Part shown: positions 10,481 through 24,476 of the stretch, in pieces
Layout of the letters: each line of letters opens with the position of its first letter
Numbering within the stretch: position 1 is the first letter of the stretch
From: Mycoplasma tullyi
Lineage (GTDB): Bacteria; Bacillota_I; Bacilli_A; Mycoplasmatales; Mycoplasmoidaceae
DNA length: 64,000 nt
Reading direction: 5' to 3'
Assembly (NCBI RefSeq): GCF_014068355.1
Contig: NZ_CP059674.1
Span: 310,001 to 374,000, forward strand
The notes under the pieces: generated by a model
Databases searched by the model: none
Seen by the model: only the letters and a program-made list of their open reading frames with translations
Told to the model about the DNA's origin: nothing
Position numbers and translations under genes: made by a program

Positions 10481-10990
10481 ATGATAGTTGATAAAAAAAT
10501 CATTAAATACAACTTAATTATTTTTAATGTTTTATCAATCGTTGGTCTAATCGTTTTATTAGGTCTAACGTTTAGTAAAATCATTGGAATTCAATGGGTT
10601 TATAGTAGTTTATTAACTGTTGTGTTTTCAAACATTAGTTTAGTCATTGGGTTAATCTTACCCAATCTGCTATACAAAAGTGCAACTAAATTAAAAACAA
10701 CACAATTCAAAACTGCTCGCTTTGGTTTTTTTATCTTTGGAGTAATAACATTATCTTCACGGCTATTTTGATACGCTGTACCAATTGTAATCATTGGATT
10801 TGTTAATAACTGACAATTCCAAGGAGAGGTGTTTAATGTTATCCCTGCTATTGCATGACCACTATCAATGATCGCTGTTCATATCGTAGTTAACTACTGA
10901 TTATTAAATAAAGAGATTAAAGAACGTAATAAACTTAAGGAATTAAATAACAATGTTGCCACAGGAGATAGTCTACAAGCAGCTTTCTAG
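10481..10990 (+). CDS. AtpI-like membrane protein of the ATP synthase operon
   Basis: A 169-residue integral membrane protein with about four hydrophobic segments ([68 protein letters not shown]) and a charged C-terminal tail. It occupies the atpI position, directly before atpB. Sequence similarity to classical AtpI is not obvious; mycoplasmas carry a divergent gene here. AtpI helps assemble the c-ring. The end overlaps the start of atpB by 38 bases in another frame, so the two are probably translationally coupled. UGA is read as Trp at several positions. Confidence 0.6.
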
Positions 10991-11846
10991 TACAGAAACT
11001 AGCAATGACTTTCTTAACTTATTAACAACAAAACCACTTGCATCACAAGGGATTGAGTGAACACCACTAATTCCAACTGCTCATGTTCTGTCGATCTTTC
11101 TGGTTTTGTTCATGATTGCAATATTAACGACTGTATACTACGTAAGACTAAAAAAACTAAAACCAACCGACCCACCAACTGGTTATGTTTTAGTTGTGCA
11201 GTTGTTAATCTTACAATTTGAAAATCTCACAGTAGATTTATTAGGTGAGAAAAACAGGCGACTTAGTTTATTATTTATCGTTATCTTTATCTACATTTTA
11301 CTTAGTAATTTGTTGTCACTTGTTGGAGGAATTGCAGCCCCTACATCATCATCAACCGTAACGTTTTCATTAGGATTAATGTCATTCTTTGGAACGTTTA
11401 TTATGGGAGTGAAATACCAAAAGCTAGCTTACTTCAAAGAGTTCTTTGTGATCATTAAGATCAAAAAGAAAACAATCCCTTTAATGATCAACCCATTAAA
11501 TGTGATTGGCTACTTCGCGCCATTATTATCAATCTCATTACGGCTATGAGGTAATATCTTGGCTGGTTCGATCTTTATTGCTTTATTGTATAGCTTATTT
11601 AGAACGATCTTTACATTAGGATCACCAAGTACATTTAGTGCTGGGTTAATCTTTGGGACGTTAGCTGGTGGGTTAGTAATACCGGCATTTCACGTATATT
11701 TTGATATCCTAGTCTCAGCAATTCAGGCGTTCGTTTTTGTTTCATTGATGCTGACATATTGATCTCAACCGATCAAAGCAGCTGAAAATGAAGCTGAAGA
11801 AAGGCGCCAACAAGAACTAGAAAACCAACAACTAAATATGAAATAA
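10953..11846 (+). CDS. atpB: ATP synthase Fo subunit a
   Basis: Proton-channel subunit a, 297 residues with UGA as Trp. Multiple membrane helices are visible. The conserved helix with the essential Arg reads SLRLWGNILAGS, and the last helix region is IPAFHVYFDILVSAIQAFVFVSLMLTYW. I chose the ATG at 10953 because a shorter start would lose the N-terminal segment; it overlaps the atpI-like gene by 38 bases. A 104-base gap follows before atpE. That gap contains an A/T-only stem and may shape mRNA stability. Confidence 0.93.
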
Positions 11847-11950
11847 TTGCTTAATTGCATTATTTCATCAACCAAATTAAAAAATTTAATTTTTATAAAC
11901 TTTTAATAAGAAAAAACTTTTAAAAACTACCACTTAAGGAAATAAAAACA

Positions 11951-12241
11951 ATGAATATATTTTTAGTAATCCACGATTTAGTTAACCAAGCAAATGATGT
12001 TAATGTAAATATCTCAAACCACGTAGGTGCTTATATTGGTGCTGGGATGGCAATGACTGCAGCTGCTGGTGTGGGTGCTGGTCAAGGGCTTTCATCAGGT
12101 TTATGTGCTGTAGCTTTATCACGTAATCCAGAGTTATTACCCAAGATTCAATTATTTTGGATCGTTGGTTCAGCGATCGCTGAATCAAGTGCGATCTATG
12201 GGTTAATTATTGCGTTCATTCTAATTTTCGTAGCACGATAG
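11951..12241 (+). CDS. atpE: ATP synthase Fo subunit c
   Basis: Ring-forming proteolipid of two helices, 96 residues. The first helix is the Gly/Ala-rich [21 protein letters not shown], and the polar loop is followed by the second helix with the ion-binding carboxylate Glu in [11 protein letters not shown]. An N-terminal extension of about 25 residues before the first helix is longer than in most bacteria. A good ribosome-binding site (AAGGAAAT) precedes the ATG, fitting the higher copy number needed for the c-ring. Confidence 0.95.
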   Translation: MNIFLVIHDLVNQANDVNVNISNHVGAYIGAGMAMTAAAGVGAGQGLSSGLCAVALSRNPELLPKIQLFWIVGSAIAESSAIYGLIIAFILIFVAR

Positions 12242-12243
12242 TT

Positions 12244-12840
12244 ATGCGATCTACAAGAGTTAAAAAACTTTTATTATTAAGTTTTAACTTCTTAATAATA
12301 TCAACAATTGTTTCTTCTTGTTCGATTCCTGAAGAATTACAAGCTAAAACAATTGTTAATGAATTTTTCCCAAACTTTTGGGTTTTTGTTGCTCATACGA
12401 TCGCATTATCAATCATTATTCTTTTTGGGATCTTTTTATTGTGAAAACCAACTAAACGGTTTTTAGCTAAAAGAAGTGAATTAATCCAAGCTGAAATCAA
12501 TAATGCTAATGAGATTAAAAAACAAGCGCAAGAATTATTAGATAATGCTAAAAAACAGAAACAAGATGCTGAATTACAAGCTCGTGAGATCATCAATTTA
12601 GCAACTAACCAAGCTTATCGATTAAAAAATGATCTTGAAACCGATGCTAAGCGTAAAGCTAACCGCATTATTGAAAACGCTCATGCTGAAATCATTAAAC
12701 AAGAATCGATCTTAAAACGTGAATTAGAAGATCGAATTGTTGATGTCGCACTTGAAGCTACTTCAACATTGATCCAAAAAAATGTGGCTAAAGAAGATCA
12801 TGAGCGTTTGGTCAATGAATTATTAAAAAATCTAGATTAA
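12244..12840 (+). CDS. atpF: ATP synthase subunit b, lipoprotein form
   Basis: Peripheral stalk subunit, 198 residues with UGA as Trp. The N-terminus is a lipoprotein signal with lipobox IVSSC, so the mature protein should begin at a lipidated Cys. A membrane helix ([23 protein letters not shown]) follows, then a long charged helix for stator contact ([20 protein letters not shown]). A lipoprotein b subunit is a known peculiarity of mycoplasma ATP synthases. It starts two bases after atpE. Confidence 0.92.
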
Positions 12841-12844
12841 ACTT

Positions 12845-13390
12845 ATGGATACTAATATAATGGGTTTTGCTAGAGCTTTAGTTGATCTAGCCCATGAAGA
12901 AAACAAAGTGCATTTGTTTTATGACAATCTTAAAGTTGTTTTTGATTTAGTTAAACAAAACCAAGACTTGATGTCATTAATGAATAGTCAAGTTTTATCC
13001 AAACATCAAAAACATGAGATTATTGATGTTTTGTTTAAAGAAAACTTAACCCAAACAATCGTAGATTTCTTAAAAGTGGTAATCGATAACCGTGAGTTTT
13101 TTAATATCAGAACGATCATTAAAAAGTTCTTTAGAATGATCGAAGAAGAAGAACACACGATCTTTATTAATGTTGTTTCAGCACGTGAATTAAGTGATGA
13201 ACAAAAGACTTTGTTAGTAGAAAAACTCCATAAGAAGTTTAATTCTCAAGTAAAGATCTTATATCAAACTGATCCACGTTTAATTGCGGGAATTCGCATC
13301 CAATCAAATGATCTATTAATTGATAACTCAATTGATGGCAAACTAAAACTACTAAATCATCAACTAAGAACCCTATCCAAGGAAAACTAG
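12845..13390 (+). CDS. atpH: ATP synthase F1 subunit delta
   Basis: The 181-residue OSCP/delta subunit linking b to the alpha3beta3 head. Family features are the N-terminal helical domain (GFARALVDLAHEENK), the central FLKVVIDNREFFNIRTIIKKF and the C-terminal DPRLIAGIRIQSNDLLIDNSI. It lies in the usual slot between atpF and atpA, 4 bases from each. Confidence 0.93.
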   Translation: MDTNIMGFARALVDLAHEENKVHLFYDNLKVVFDLVKQNQDLMSLMNSQVLSKHQKHEIIDVLFKENLTQTIVDFLKVVIDNREFFNIRTIIKKFFRMIEEEEHTIFINVVSARELSDEQKTLLVEKLHKKFNSQVKILYQTDPRLIAGIRIQSNDLLIDNSIDGKLKLLNHQLRTLSKEN

Positions 13391-13393
13391 ACT

Positions 13394-14950
13394 ATGGCAA
13401 TTAATTTAAATGAATATTCTTTATTAATTAAAGATCAAATTAAAAAGTATGCTAATAAGATCATCAGTGATCAAAAAGGATACATTATCACGATTGGTGA
13501 TGGGATCGTAAGAGTAAGTGGACTTGACGATGTTTTATTAAATGAACTAGTTGAGTTTGAAAACGGAGCTTATGGGATCGCATTAAACCTAGAACCTAAC
13601 TCGGTTGGGGTGGTAATGTTATCAGATTATTTTGATCTGAAAGAAGGTTCTTCAGTTAAAAGAACTGGTAAAGTAATCCAAGCACCAGTTGGTGATGGGT
13701 TATTGGGTCGTGTCATTGATCCAATCGGTTTACCAATTGATGGTAAGGGTGAATTAACCAATATTAGTGGTTATGCGCCAATTGAACGATTAGCTTATGG
13801 GGTAATGCAACGTAAGAGCGTTCACCAACCTCTAGAAACTGGGATTTTAGCAATCGATAGTATGTTACCAATTGGTAAAGGTCAAAGAGAGTTAATTATT
13901 GGAGACCGTCAAACTGGTAAAACTACGATTGCAATCGATACGATTATTAACCAAAAAGGTAAAAACGTTAATTGTATCTATGTTGCCATCGGTCAAAAAA
14001 ATTCTTCCGTTGCTCAAATCACTAGATTACTTGAAGAAACTGGAGCAATGGCATACACAACAATCGTTAGTGCTACTGCAAGTGAATTAGCAGCACTTTC
14101 ATACATTGCACCATTTGCTGGTGTAACGATTGGTGAAGAGTGAATGCGTCAAGGTAAAGATGTCTTAATCGTATATGATGATTTATCTAAACACGCAGTT
14201 GCTTATCGTGCACTATCCTTATTATTAAGAAGACCTCCAGGTCGTGAAGCTTATCCTGGTGATATCTTTTACTTACACTCAAGATTACTTGAACGTGCTG
14301 GTAAATTAAGTGATGAATTAGGTGCGGGTTCAATTACGGCATTACCAATTATTGAAACTCAAGCTGGAGACATCTCAGCTTATATTCCTACTAATGTAAT
14401 CTCAATTACAGACGGTCAATTATTTACCACCACTTCATTATTCAACTCCGGTCAAAGACCAGCAATTCACGTTGGGTTGTCAGTGTCTAGAGTTGGATCA
14501 GCCGCACAATTAAAATCAATTAAACAAGTTTCAGGTAGTTTAAAACTAGAACTTGCTCAATATCGTGAACTAGATGCGTTGTCACAATTTTCATCTGATC
14601 TAGATGCTGAAACTAAGGTTGTGCTTGAACACGGTAAACGTGTGATGGAGATGTTCAAACAACCTCAATCTAAACCTATTGATCAAACTAGTGAAGCAGT
14701 TTTATTATTTGGAATTAGAAACCGCTTCATCAAATGAATTCCAACTGATCATATCATTAAATTCAAAGAATTTATTCTAGATAAGATTAAAGATTCTGCT
14801 GTATATAAAAAACTAGATGAAAAGAAGACTTTCGATGATGAGATTACAAATGAACTTACCGCTTTCTTTAAAGATGTTGTAAAAAAATACACTTCAACAC
14901 TTGTTGATTACAACGGTTCACTTTATGGTGATCTAAAAGAATTGGAGTAA
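13394..14950 (+). CDS. atpA: ATP synthase F1 subunit alpha
   Basis: Non-catalytic nucleotide-binding subunit, 518 residues after reading UGA as Trp at two sites (GEEWMRQGKD and FIKWIPTDH). The P-loop is [11 protein letters not shown] (about residue 170). Other signatures are [19 protein letters not shown] and the C-terminal [17 protein letters not shown]. Length matches the family (500-520). Confidence 0.97.
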
Positions 14951-14955
14951 TTTTT

Positions 14956-15825
14956 ATGGCTTCGATGCAAGATTTAAAACGACGGATGGAATCGATTACG
15001 GTAACCCATAAAATTACCAAAGCAATGAAGATGCTTTCAACCGTAAAACTAAATCGTTTTAAAGCAACTTTAAGTAAAACTAAAGAATTTTACCAAGAAT
15101 TTTATGAAGTAATTGGAGCAATCATTACCAATTACAATAAATCACGACCACGTAGTGGTGTATCGAGTTCTCAATCAAATAAACGATTGTGAATCGTAAT
15201 TAATACCCAACTAGGTTTATGTGGTTCATACAATACTAACGTTGGTAAATTATTAGTTAATGAACTATCAAAAGATGATGAAATCATCTTAGTAGGAACT
15301 AAATTAAATTCTTATCTAAAAACACGTAATTTTGAGGATCAAATCATTCATACGTATTCAATTAACGATAAGAATATTGATTTTGATAGTTCATATATGA
15401 TTGGTAAGCATGTACTAGAATTACACGAAAAAAACCAGTATGATGCAATCAACTGTGTTTATACCAATTACATTAACAGCTTAACTTTTGAAGCTAAAAA
15501 GATTCAGCTGATTCCAGCTGATCCTTCGATCTTTCAAGCTGATACTTTAGATAAAATTAATGATAAATTCCCTAAAAATATCAGTTTTGAACCAGGTGTA
15601 GAAGTAATTATCCCAGCACTTGAAAAACAACTATTACAAGTAATCTTATATGGTTGTTTAATTGAATCTAAAGTGTGTGAGTACGCTAGCAGGCGGAATG
15701 CAATGGATACTGCTGCGAAAAACGCAGATGATTTATTTAACAAATATAAGTTGTTATATAACCAGTTACGTCAAGCCAAAATTACACAAGAAATTAATGA
15801 AATTGTTGCAGGAGCTGCCAAATAA
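14956..15825 (+). CDS. atpG: ATP synthase F1 subunit gamma
   Basis: Central rotor shaft, 289 residues with UGA as Trp in RLWIVINTQLGLCGSYN. The N-terminal HKITKAMKMLSTVKL and C-terminal ASRRNAMDTAAKNADDL are the coiled-coil ends of gamma. It is placed normally between atpA and atpD. Confidence 0.95.
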
Positions 15826-17628
<1,803 letters not shown>

Positions 17629-17629
<1 letters not shown>

Positions 17630-18555
17630 TGGATCGTTTAGATTTAACTAACGCCTCGATATTACAAGATAAGATCAATCAAATTGATGCTTGTCATCTT
17701 TATAGTGCACTTACTTATTATTCTTGATCTTTTTATGGTCTTGATATCTGTTATCAGATCAATGAAAAAGGGATCAGTTTTTTTGGCAAAGTCAATTTAG
17801 AAAATAATATCTTGCATGATATCTTGCAAGATAAATACTGTCCATCACAAAAAGTAATCTTTGCACCTATCACTAAACCAGATCAACCAAATGATTTTTT
17901 AGATCTGATTCAAGAACAAATCAATCAACTAGATAAATCAAAAGGTATTTATATTGATGATTTAACTAATACTGAACTTGAATGAATCAAGTCTAAATAT
18001 AATGTTGATATCATCCATGAAAGTTCAACGAACTTCTTATACAAAACTAAGAAGATCATGACTTTAGCTGGTAAAAGTTTACAAAAAAAACGTAACCATC
18101 TAAATTACTTTCTTAAGCAATATGCAAATGACACCACAATCAAGATCAACCAAGAAGTTGATCTTGATAAACTAGAAAAATTCTATGTTGATTGAATTAA
18201 TGATTGTGATGATCCTTCGGAATACCAATCTGAATTAGATTTATTTCGAGCTATCAAACCATTAATTAAAAATGGTTCATTAAAATTAACAGTTTTATAT
18301 TACCTAGATCAAATTATTGGTTTTTGTGTTTCGTATTCACTTAACAATCGATGTGAGATCTTTATTGAACATTGTGATGAAACTTATCGTGGTTCATACC
18401 AATATTTATTAAGTAATACTTTAAAGATCCATCATAGTAATGATGCAATCACTGATCGCCAAGATGATATGGGTAATGCATCTATCTCGTATTCAAAATT
18501 GTCTTACAAGCCTGAATGTATCATTAAGCGTTATTTAGTAAGAATCATATGTTAG
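17629..18555 (+). CDS. DUF2156 / LPG-synthase-C-like acyltransferase-fold protein
   Basis: A 308-residue cytoplasmic protein with UGA as Trp at several sites. The segment TLAGKSLQKKRNHLNYFLKQY (about residues 144-164) is the hallmark of the DUF2156 / phosphatidylglycerol lysyltransferase C-terminal fold, a double GNAT domain. The rest, including YQYLLSNTLKIHH, fits the same fold. Membrane helices of a full MprF are absent, so this is the soluble domain only and its acceptor is unknown. It starts on the last base of the atpC stop and overlaps the next gene by 7 bases, so it belongs to the atp transcript. Confidence 0.65.
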
Positions 18556-19409
18556 AGTTAACAAAAGATCCAGTAATAATTGAACAATTCAAGTATTTTT
18601 ATCTAAGAGCATTTAAAGAAGAAAATGAATTTTCTTGGGATTATTTAATTAATGCTTATTATGGTAAAGAGATCAAAATCTTTGTTGAAAAAGATATTAA
18701 GAAAAACTTTAAATATGGTTGTTTTGTTTTAGATAAAAAACTAATGATAAATAATGAACCAAAAACAGCAGCGCTAGTTTTTGGCGTTGTTAGTGATGAG
18801 CGTTTTAGAGGTAAGGGTGTTCTTAACACAGGATTCGAACCGTTTTTAATTGAGTTGAGTCAACAATACGATTTGGTGTTAATCCAAAGTTTTAATTGGA
18901 AGATTTATCGTAATTTTAAGTTAGAACCACTTGACAACTTACATAAGTTTGCGATTCTAAATCATTTTAAAAACCATCATTATTCAAATAAGATCGATCT
19001 ATTTAACTTTCATGTTTACCAAGATAAGATCAACGATCTTTATCAGATTCGTAAACAATATTTAATTAAAAATAAGATTGATAACTATTGCGATTATTCA
19101 TTAGATGAATACAAGAAATACTTATTATTTAATTTCTTAATTGGGGATGTGATCTATTGATCTGACAATAGTTATTGTCAGATCAATAAAGATTTTGAAG
19201 CTTATCAACTTTATTATCTAGACAAAACCGAAGTCAATGATTTTATCTTAAGGATTCCAACAATCTTAACCTTAAGTTTAAACGATTATCAGATCGACGA
19301 TTTTAAAAGCAATCAAGCACTAATTAAAACCAATCAAACCAACTTTACCCGTTGTTATTACCAATCCAAATTAAAAATTAAGCAGATATTCTTCAACGAA
19401 TTCAATTAA
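18549..19409 (+). CDS. GNAT-family N-acetyltransferase (Eis-like N-terminal part)
   Basis: A 286-residue protein with one UGA read as Trp (VIYWSDNSY). The acetyl-CoA motif is visible as VSDERFRGKGVLNTGFE (about residues 78-94), preceded by AALVFGVV. The arrangement resembles Eis-type acyltransferases more than small GNATs. The substrate is unknown. It overlaps the DUF2156-like gene by 7 bases, making a two-gene acyltransferase tail to the ATP synthase operon. tRNA-Ile begins 31 bases after its stop. Confidence 0.6.
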
Positions 19410-19440
19410 TTATGTTATAATTCATATGGTAATCACGACT

Positions 19441-19517
19441 GGAAGTATAGCTCAGCTGGTTAGAGCACACCCCTGATAAGGGTGAGGTCGATGGTTCAAG
19501 TCCATTTACTTCCACCA
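19441..19517 (+). tRNA. tRNA-Ile (GAU)
   Basis: A 77-nt cloverleaf with the CCA end encoded. The acceptor stem GGAAGTA pairs with TACTTCC, and the anticodon loop CTGATAA gives GAT. It lies 8 bases before tRNA-Ala. Confidence 0.97.
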
Positions 19518-19525
19518 GTTTTTTT

Positions 19526-19601
19526 GGGGACGTAGCTCAATTGATAGAGCACCTGACTTGCACTCAGGAGGTCGAGGGTTTGACCCCCTTCGTCTCCACC
19601 A
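19526..19601 (+). tRNA. tRNA-Ala (UGC)
   Basis: A 76-nt cloverleaf with encoded CCA. The acceptor stem GGGGACG pairs with CGTCTCC (G-U at one pair), and the anticodon loop CTTGCAC gives TGC. The Ile-Ala pair usually sits in rRNA spacers but here stands free of rRNA. Confidence 0.97.
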
Positions 19602-19749
19602 TTAATCTTTAGATTTTTACATCTACCAAGATTTTTTATCTGGTATTCAATACAATCAATATACGAACAGTTAGGTAGCTAGCTTTTCGTATATTTTTTA
19701 TATATAATAGTAGAATTAAGAACGTTACTAACGTTAATGGATTCAAAAA

Positions 19750-20619
19750 ATGAAGAAGATAGCAATTATCACTGATTCATCATCAACAATTAGAGCTAAT
19801 GAATACAACGATGTTTTTGTTGTGCCATTACAGATCACTGTAAATAACAACAAAACCTACCTTGATGGTGTTGATATTCAACAAGAAGAGGTTTATGATC
19901 TTTTAGTTAATGATAAAAATGTCGATATCAAAACATCGATGCCGCTTGTTCAATCAATGCTTGAAGTTACTAAAAAAGCTGCAAAAGAATATGATCATGT
20001 TTTTGTTTTAACGATCTCTGGTGGATTGAGCGGAACTTATAATCAGTGAAAATTAGTGATTGATTCTGAACTTAAAGATTATAAGAATATTAGTATCTTT
20101 GATTCGTTTGATGCTGCAATATCACTAAGATGATTAGTTAATGATGTTCAAGAACTAATCAAACAAGACAAATCAATTAAAGAGATTGAAGAATACATCA
20201 CTAATTGAAAATCACGCATCTGTTCAATGATTGTGGTGAATGATTTAACCCAATTACGTAAGGGTGGAAGAATCTCAAAAATGAAATCATTGATTGCAGG
20301 AATCTTAAAGATTAGTCCAATAATTGCTTTTCAAAAAGGAATTAACCAATTAGTTGATAAAGCAATTAATGTTAAAGCTGCAATCGAAAAATGTATTAGT
20401 TTTGCTAGCAACTCTTTAAAGTTGACCAAAAACAAATTAGTTAAGATTGGTTTTTGTCATACCTTTAAAGAAGACAAGAAAGTAAAAGAAGTAATTAAAC
20501 TAATCAAAGAAAAACTAAAAGATTTAAGCATTAAAGATCTTGATGTTGTACTCATCACCCCTGTGATTGGAGTACACACTGGTGTAAATGCTTTTTGTAT
20601 GAGCTTTTTAACTAAGTAA
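19750..20619 (+). CDS. degV: DegV family fatty-acid-binding protein
   Basis: A 289-residue protein with UGA as Trp at three sites. The N-terminal IAIITDSSSTI and GGLSGTYNQW carry the two serine/threonine motifs that hold the fatty-acid carboxylate in DegV/FakB proteins. The C-terminal ends VITPVIGVHTGVNAF are conserved too. The family presents exogenous fatty acids to FakA kinase. A TATAAT box lies near 19702, and a strong terminator follows. Confidence 0.85.
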
Positions 20620-20626
20620 ATTAAGC

Positions 20627-20660
20627 AATTTTTTAAACCTGAGGTTTAAAAAATTTTTTA
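20627..20660 (+). terminator. Terminator after degV
   Basis: Stem ATTTTTTAAACC / GGTTTAAAAAAT with a 3-base loop, then T-rich sequence. Confidence 0.75.
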
Positions 20661-20745
20661 TTAATTAGCAGATTAATATTAAAAATATTAAAATCAAAAA
20701 CGAGAGTTAATTAAAAAATAACTATAAAGAAAGAGAAATACTTAA

Positions 20746-21747
<1,002 letters not shown>

Positions 21748-21779
21748 TTAAAGAAAGCTGAATATAGAAATAATAAGTG

Positions 21780-23021
21780 ATGATTGAATACAACAAGAAA
21801 ACTCTAAAAGATGTTGATCTAAAAGATAAAACCGTAATTGTACGTGTGGATTTCAACGTACCAATTAAAGACAATAAAGTAGTTGATGAAACTAGAATTG
21901 TTCAAGCACTAGATACAATTAAATATCTAATTGAACAAAACTGTAAAGTTGTTTTATTAAGCCACTTAAGTAGAATTAAATCATTAGATGATATTAATTC
22001 TAAGAAAAAAAGCTTAAGACCAGTTTATGAAAATCTAAAAACCAAACTTGATCACGTAAGCTTTTTAGAAGAAAACGTTGGTTATGATGTTGTTGAAGCA
22101 GTTAAACAACTTAAACACAAAGAAGTTTTATTATTAGAAAACACTCGTTATAACGATGTTGACTTCAAAGGTGAAGTTGTTAAAAAAGAATCTAAAAACA
22201 GCCCTGAATTAGGTCGTTTCTGAGCTAGTTTAGCTGATGTGTTTGTAAACGATGCTTTTGGAACATCTCACCGTGCACACGCTTCAAACGTTGGGATTGC
22301 TGCTAATATTGCTCAATCTTGTATTGGTTTCTTAGTTCAAAAAGAACTAGAAGCATTATCAAAATTAACAAATGATCCAAAACGTCCATTTGTTGTAATC
22401 TTAGGTGGTGCTAAAGTATCAGATAAATTAAAAGTAATTGAATCGTTACTAAAATCTGCTGATCATATCTTAATCGGTGGTGGAATGGTTAATACTTTTA
22501 ATAAAGCCAAAGGTTATCATATTGGTAAATCGTTATTCGAACCTGATATGTTAGAAACTGCTAAGAAGATCTTAGAAGAAGATAAAACTAATAAAATCGT
22601 TTTAGCAACTGATCAGATGGTAACTAAAGCTAGTGCAATTACTGATATTAAAACAGCACCTGCTGGTAAGTGTGTGTTTGCTAAAGATGAAACTCACGAC
22701 GAAGACTTTGAAGCTTTAGATATTGGTGTTCAAACTATTGAAACTTTCAAATCTTACATCTCTAAAGCTAAATCAATCTTTTGAAATGGTCCTTTAGGTG
22801 TGTTTGAAAACCCTAATTATGAACGTGGATCACATGAGATTGCTAAAGCAATTAGTGAATCTGATAGTTACAGTGTAATCGGTGGTGGTGATAGTGCTGC
22901 TGCTGCAAATCAATTTAAATTAGCAGACAAATTTAGTTTTGTTTCAACTGGTGGTGGTGCTTCATTAACATTTATGGAAGAAACTGTTTTACCAGGAATT
23001 GAAGCGATCCAAGCTAAATAG
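21780..23021 (+). CDS. pgk: Phosphoglycerate kinase
   Basis: Makes ATP from 1,3-bisphosphoglycerate; 413 residues with UGA Trp in GRFWASLAD and IFWNGPLG. Signatures are VIVRVDFNVPIKDN near the N-terminus, VILGGAKVSDKL, and the C-terminal GGGDSAAAANQF and STGGGASL. I use the ATG at 21780 rather than the GTG one codon earlier. A terminator marks the end of the gap-pgk operon and the start of the accessory island. Confidence 0.97.
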
Positions 23022-23038
23022 TAAAAATAAAATCAAAA

Positions 23039-23070
23039 AAATAATCCTTCAATCGAAGGATTATTTTTTA
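23039..23070 (+). terminator. Terminator after pgk
   Basis: Perfect 11-bp stem AATAATCCTTC / GAAGGATTATT with an AATC loop and a T-run. It closes the glycolytic operon. Confidence 0.9.
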
Positions 23071-23200
23071 TTTATTAATAAAAGCGAAATAAGAAAGTAT
23101 CAAAAATCTAATAATTGTACAAAAATATACCTATTACCCAATTTGTTTAAAGTAATTTTTAATATAAAAAATGAAGTTATGGTTTTAAACATAAAAATTA

Positions 23201-23956
23201 TTACATTTCAAAACCGTAATCGTCATTCTTATTTTTCTTTTCTTTTTCTTCTTTCTTTAATCTTTGTTTATATTTTTCATAATCATTGAATAAAGTACTT
23301 AAACTTATAGTTAAAATCTTTGAAGCAGATGAATCTTTAAAGTTACAGTTTTTATTTTCTCAAAAACCAGGTGGATCCTTCTTAAAGTTATTCATTATAG
23401 TTTCTCATGTAAGTTTAAACCTTTCATCAATAAAATCATTGTAAATTCCTGCTTCCTTAGAGTAAAGAGCTTTATTACCTAATCAAACATTGTTTCTTCC
23501 GTTTTTGAGCTCTTTTGTATTTTCAATTCAGACTTTTTGAACAGTATAATCTCCTTTTTCTATAAAATCATTCATTTTTTCTAAAATTTGTTTTGCTATA
23601 TAATTTGGTAAGTCGTATGGGTTAAGTTTTAAATCATTACTATCTAAAGCTCCGTAAATTTTCTCAAAATCATATCTATTCATCACTTGAATATTAGATA
23701 CATTGACATAATTTAGTTTTCCATTATAAATAAACTCAACGTTATGGGGTAGTAACGGTTTTGTTCTCGGCGTCCCATCGGCATTTACACCTTCACCACT
23801 TCTGCAATTGAGATAATAGACATTAGATTTGTCATATCAAATAACTAATGGCCGCAAATTATGGCCCTGTGAATGTGCTAATATACGTTTGCCTTTTTCG
23901 TCGAAAGATGTTGTCTCAATTTCGATATTATTTCTTGTTTTTCATATAACTTTCAT
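23201..23956 (-). CDS. PemK/MazF-like candidate toxin downstream of an RNA repeat array
   Basis: A 251-residue leftward gene with about five UGA Trp codons, so it is split in standard-code translation. The N-terminal 105 residues look like the PemK/MazF/ToxN barrel: RPLVIWYD (35-42), YYLNCRSG (47-54) and NYVNVSNIQVMNRYDFEKIYG-type ending (82-102) follow the order of the family's RP-x-LV, core strand and 'S-x-V-x-x-S-x-I' elements. The C-terminal 145 residues, with a Lys/Glu-rich tail, match nothing I recognise and make the protein longer than ToxN, TenpN or CptN (about 150-170). The ATG lies about 38 bases beyond the terminator of the last RNA copy, on the same strand, as in type III toxin-antitoxin loci. 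The fold call is by eye and uncertain; RNA cleavage is an inference. Confidence 0.5.
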
Positions 23957-23993
23957 ATAAGAAATTTTACTATTCTTAGCCTTAGAAAGAATT

Positions 23994-24195
23994 AAAAAAA
24001 CAGCCATTTCTGGCTGTTTTAATCCACTAGCGCCCAGTTGTACTATCTAGAATACATACAAAAAGGCACTTGCATTTACAACTTGATCTAGAATACCATT
24101 ATAAATACATCCCCTACGCTTGAATACAATATAAATTGCATCCTACGCCCCGACGTTTAAAGGGACGCCCAGTTAAATAATTAACTGGACACATC
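23994..24195 (-). ncRNA. Array RNA copy A (gene-proximal)
   Basis: About 200 nt. The extended -10 box TGTTATAAT is at 24202-24210 on the minus strand. The RNA opens with hairpin GTCCAGTTAA / TTAACTGGGC, contains stem GGATGCAAT / ATTGTATTC with two G-U pairs, stem TTTATAAT / GTTGTAAA, helix AGTGC / GCGCT, and ends with terminator AAAACAGCC / GGCTGTTTT and U7. This terminator is the only element between the array and the PemK-like gene, so leaky readthrough could set toxin expression. The start is inferred from the -10 box. Confidence 0.75.
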
Positions 24196-24201
24196 ATTAA
24201 T

Positions 24202-24210
24202 ATTATAACA
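24202..24210 (-). promoter_or_regulatory. Extended -10 promoter of array RNA copy A
   Basis: TGTTATAAT on the minus strand, about 7-12 bases before the 5' hairpin. Copy D has the same motif at 24933-24941. Confidence 0.65.
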
Positions 24211-24233
24211 CTAATGGGAATGCATCGACAAAA

Positions 24234-24430
24234 TAAAAAAACAACCATTTTTGGTTTTTTTATAATTAACCGCACCTAAATGTATTATCTAGAATTACAT
24301 AGAATAAAGTACTTATATCTATAATTCGATCTAGAATAAAATTATAAATATATCCCACCAACGGTTGAACACAATACAACATTGTATTCTACGCCCCGTC
24401 GTTTAAAGGGTGTTCGGTTAAAATTATCAA
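24234..24430 (-). ncRNA. Array RNA copy B (diverged)
   Basis: The most diverged complete copy, with a weak -10 (TATATT near 24437-24442). The helices survive through paired changes: GAATACAAT / ATTGTGTTC, TTTATAATT / AATTATAGA, and GTAC / GTGC where most copies have G-C at the central pair. The terminator is shortened to AACC / GGTT before the U-run, so termination may be weak. Confidence 0.65.
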
Positions 24431-24476
24431 ACTATTAATATAATTACAATTAGCTAAAAAATAGAATTTGCAAAAT

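Noticed and set aside
22999-23289. Rightward reading frame after pgk
   Set aside because: It spans the pgk terminator and the antisense of the PemK-like gene, has no ribosome-binding site and no family resemblance.
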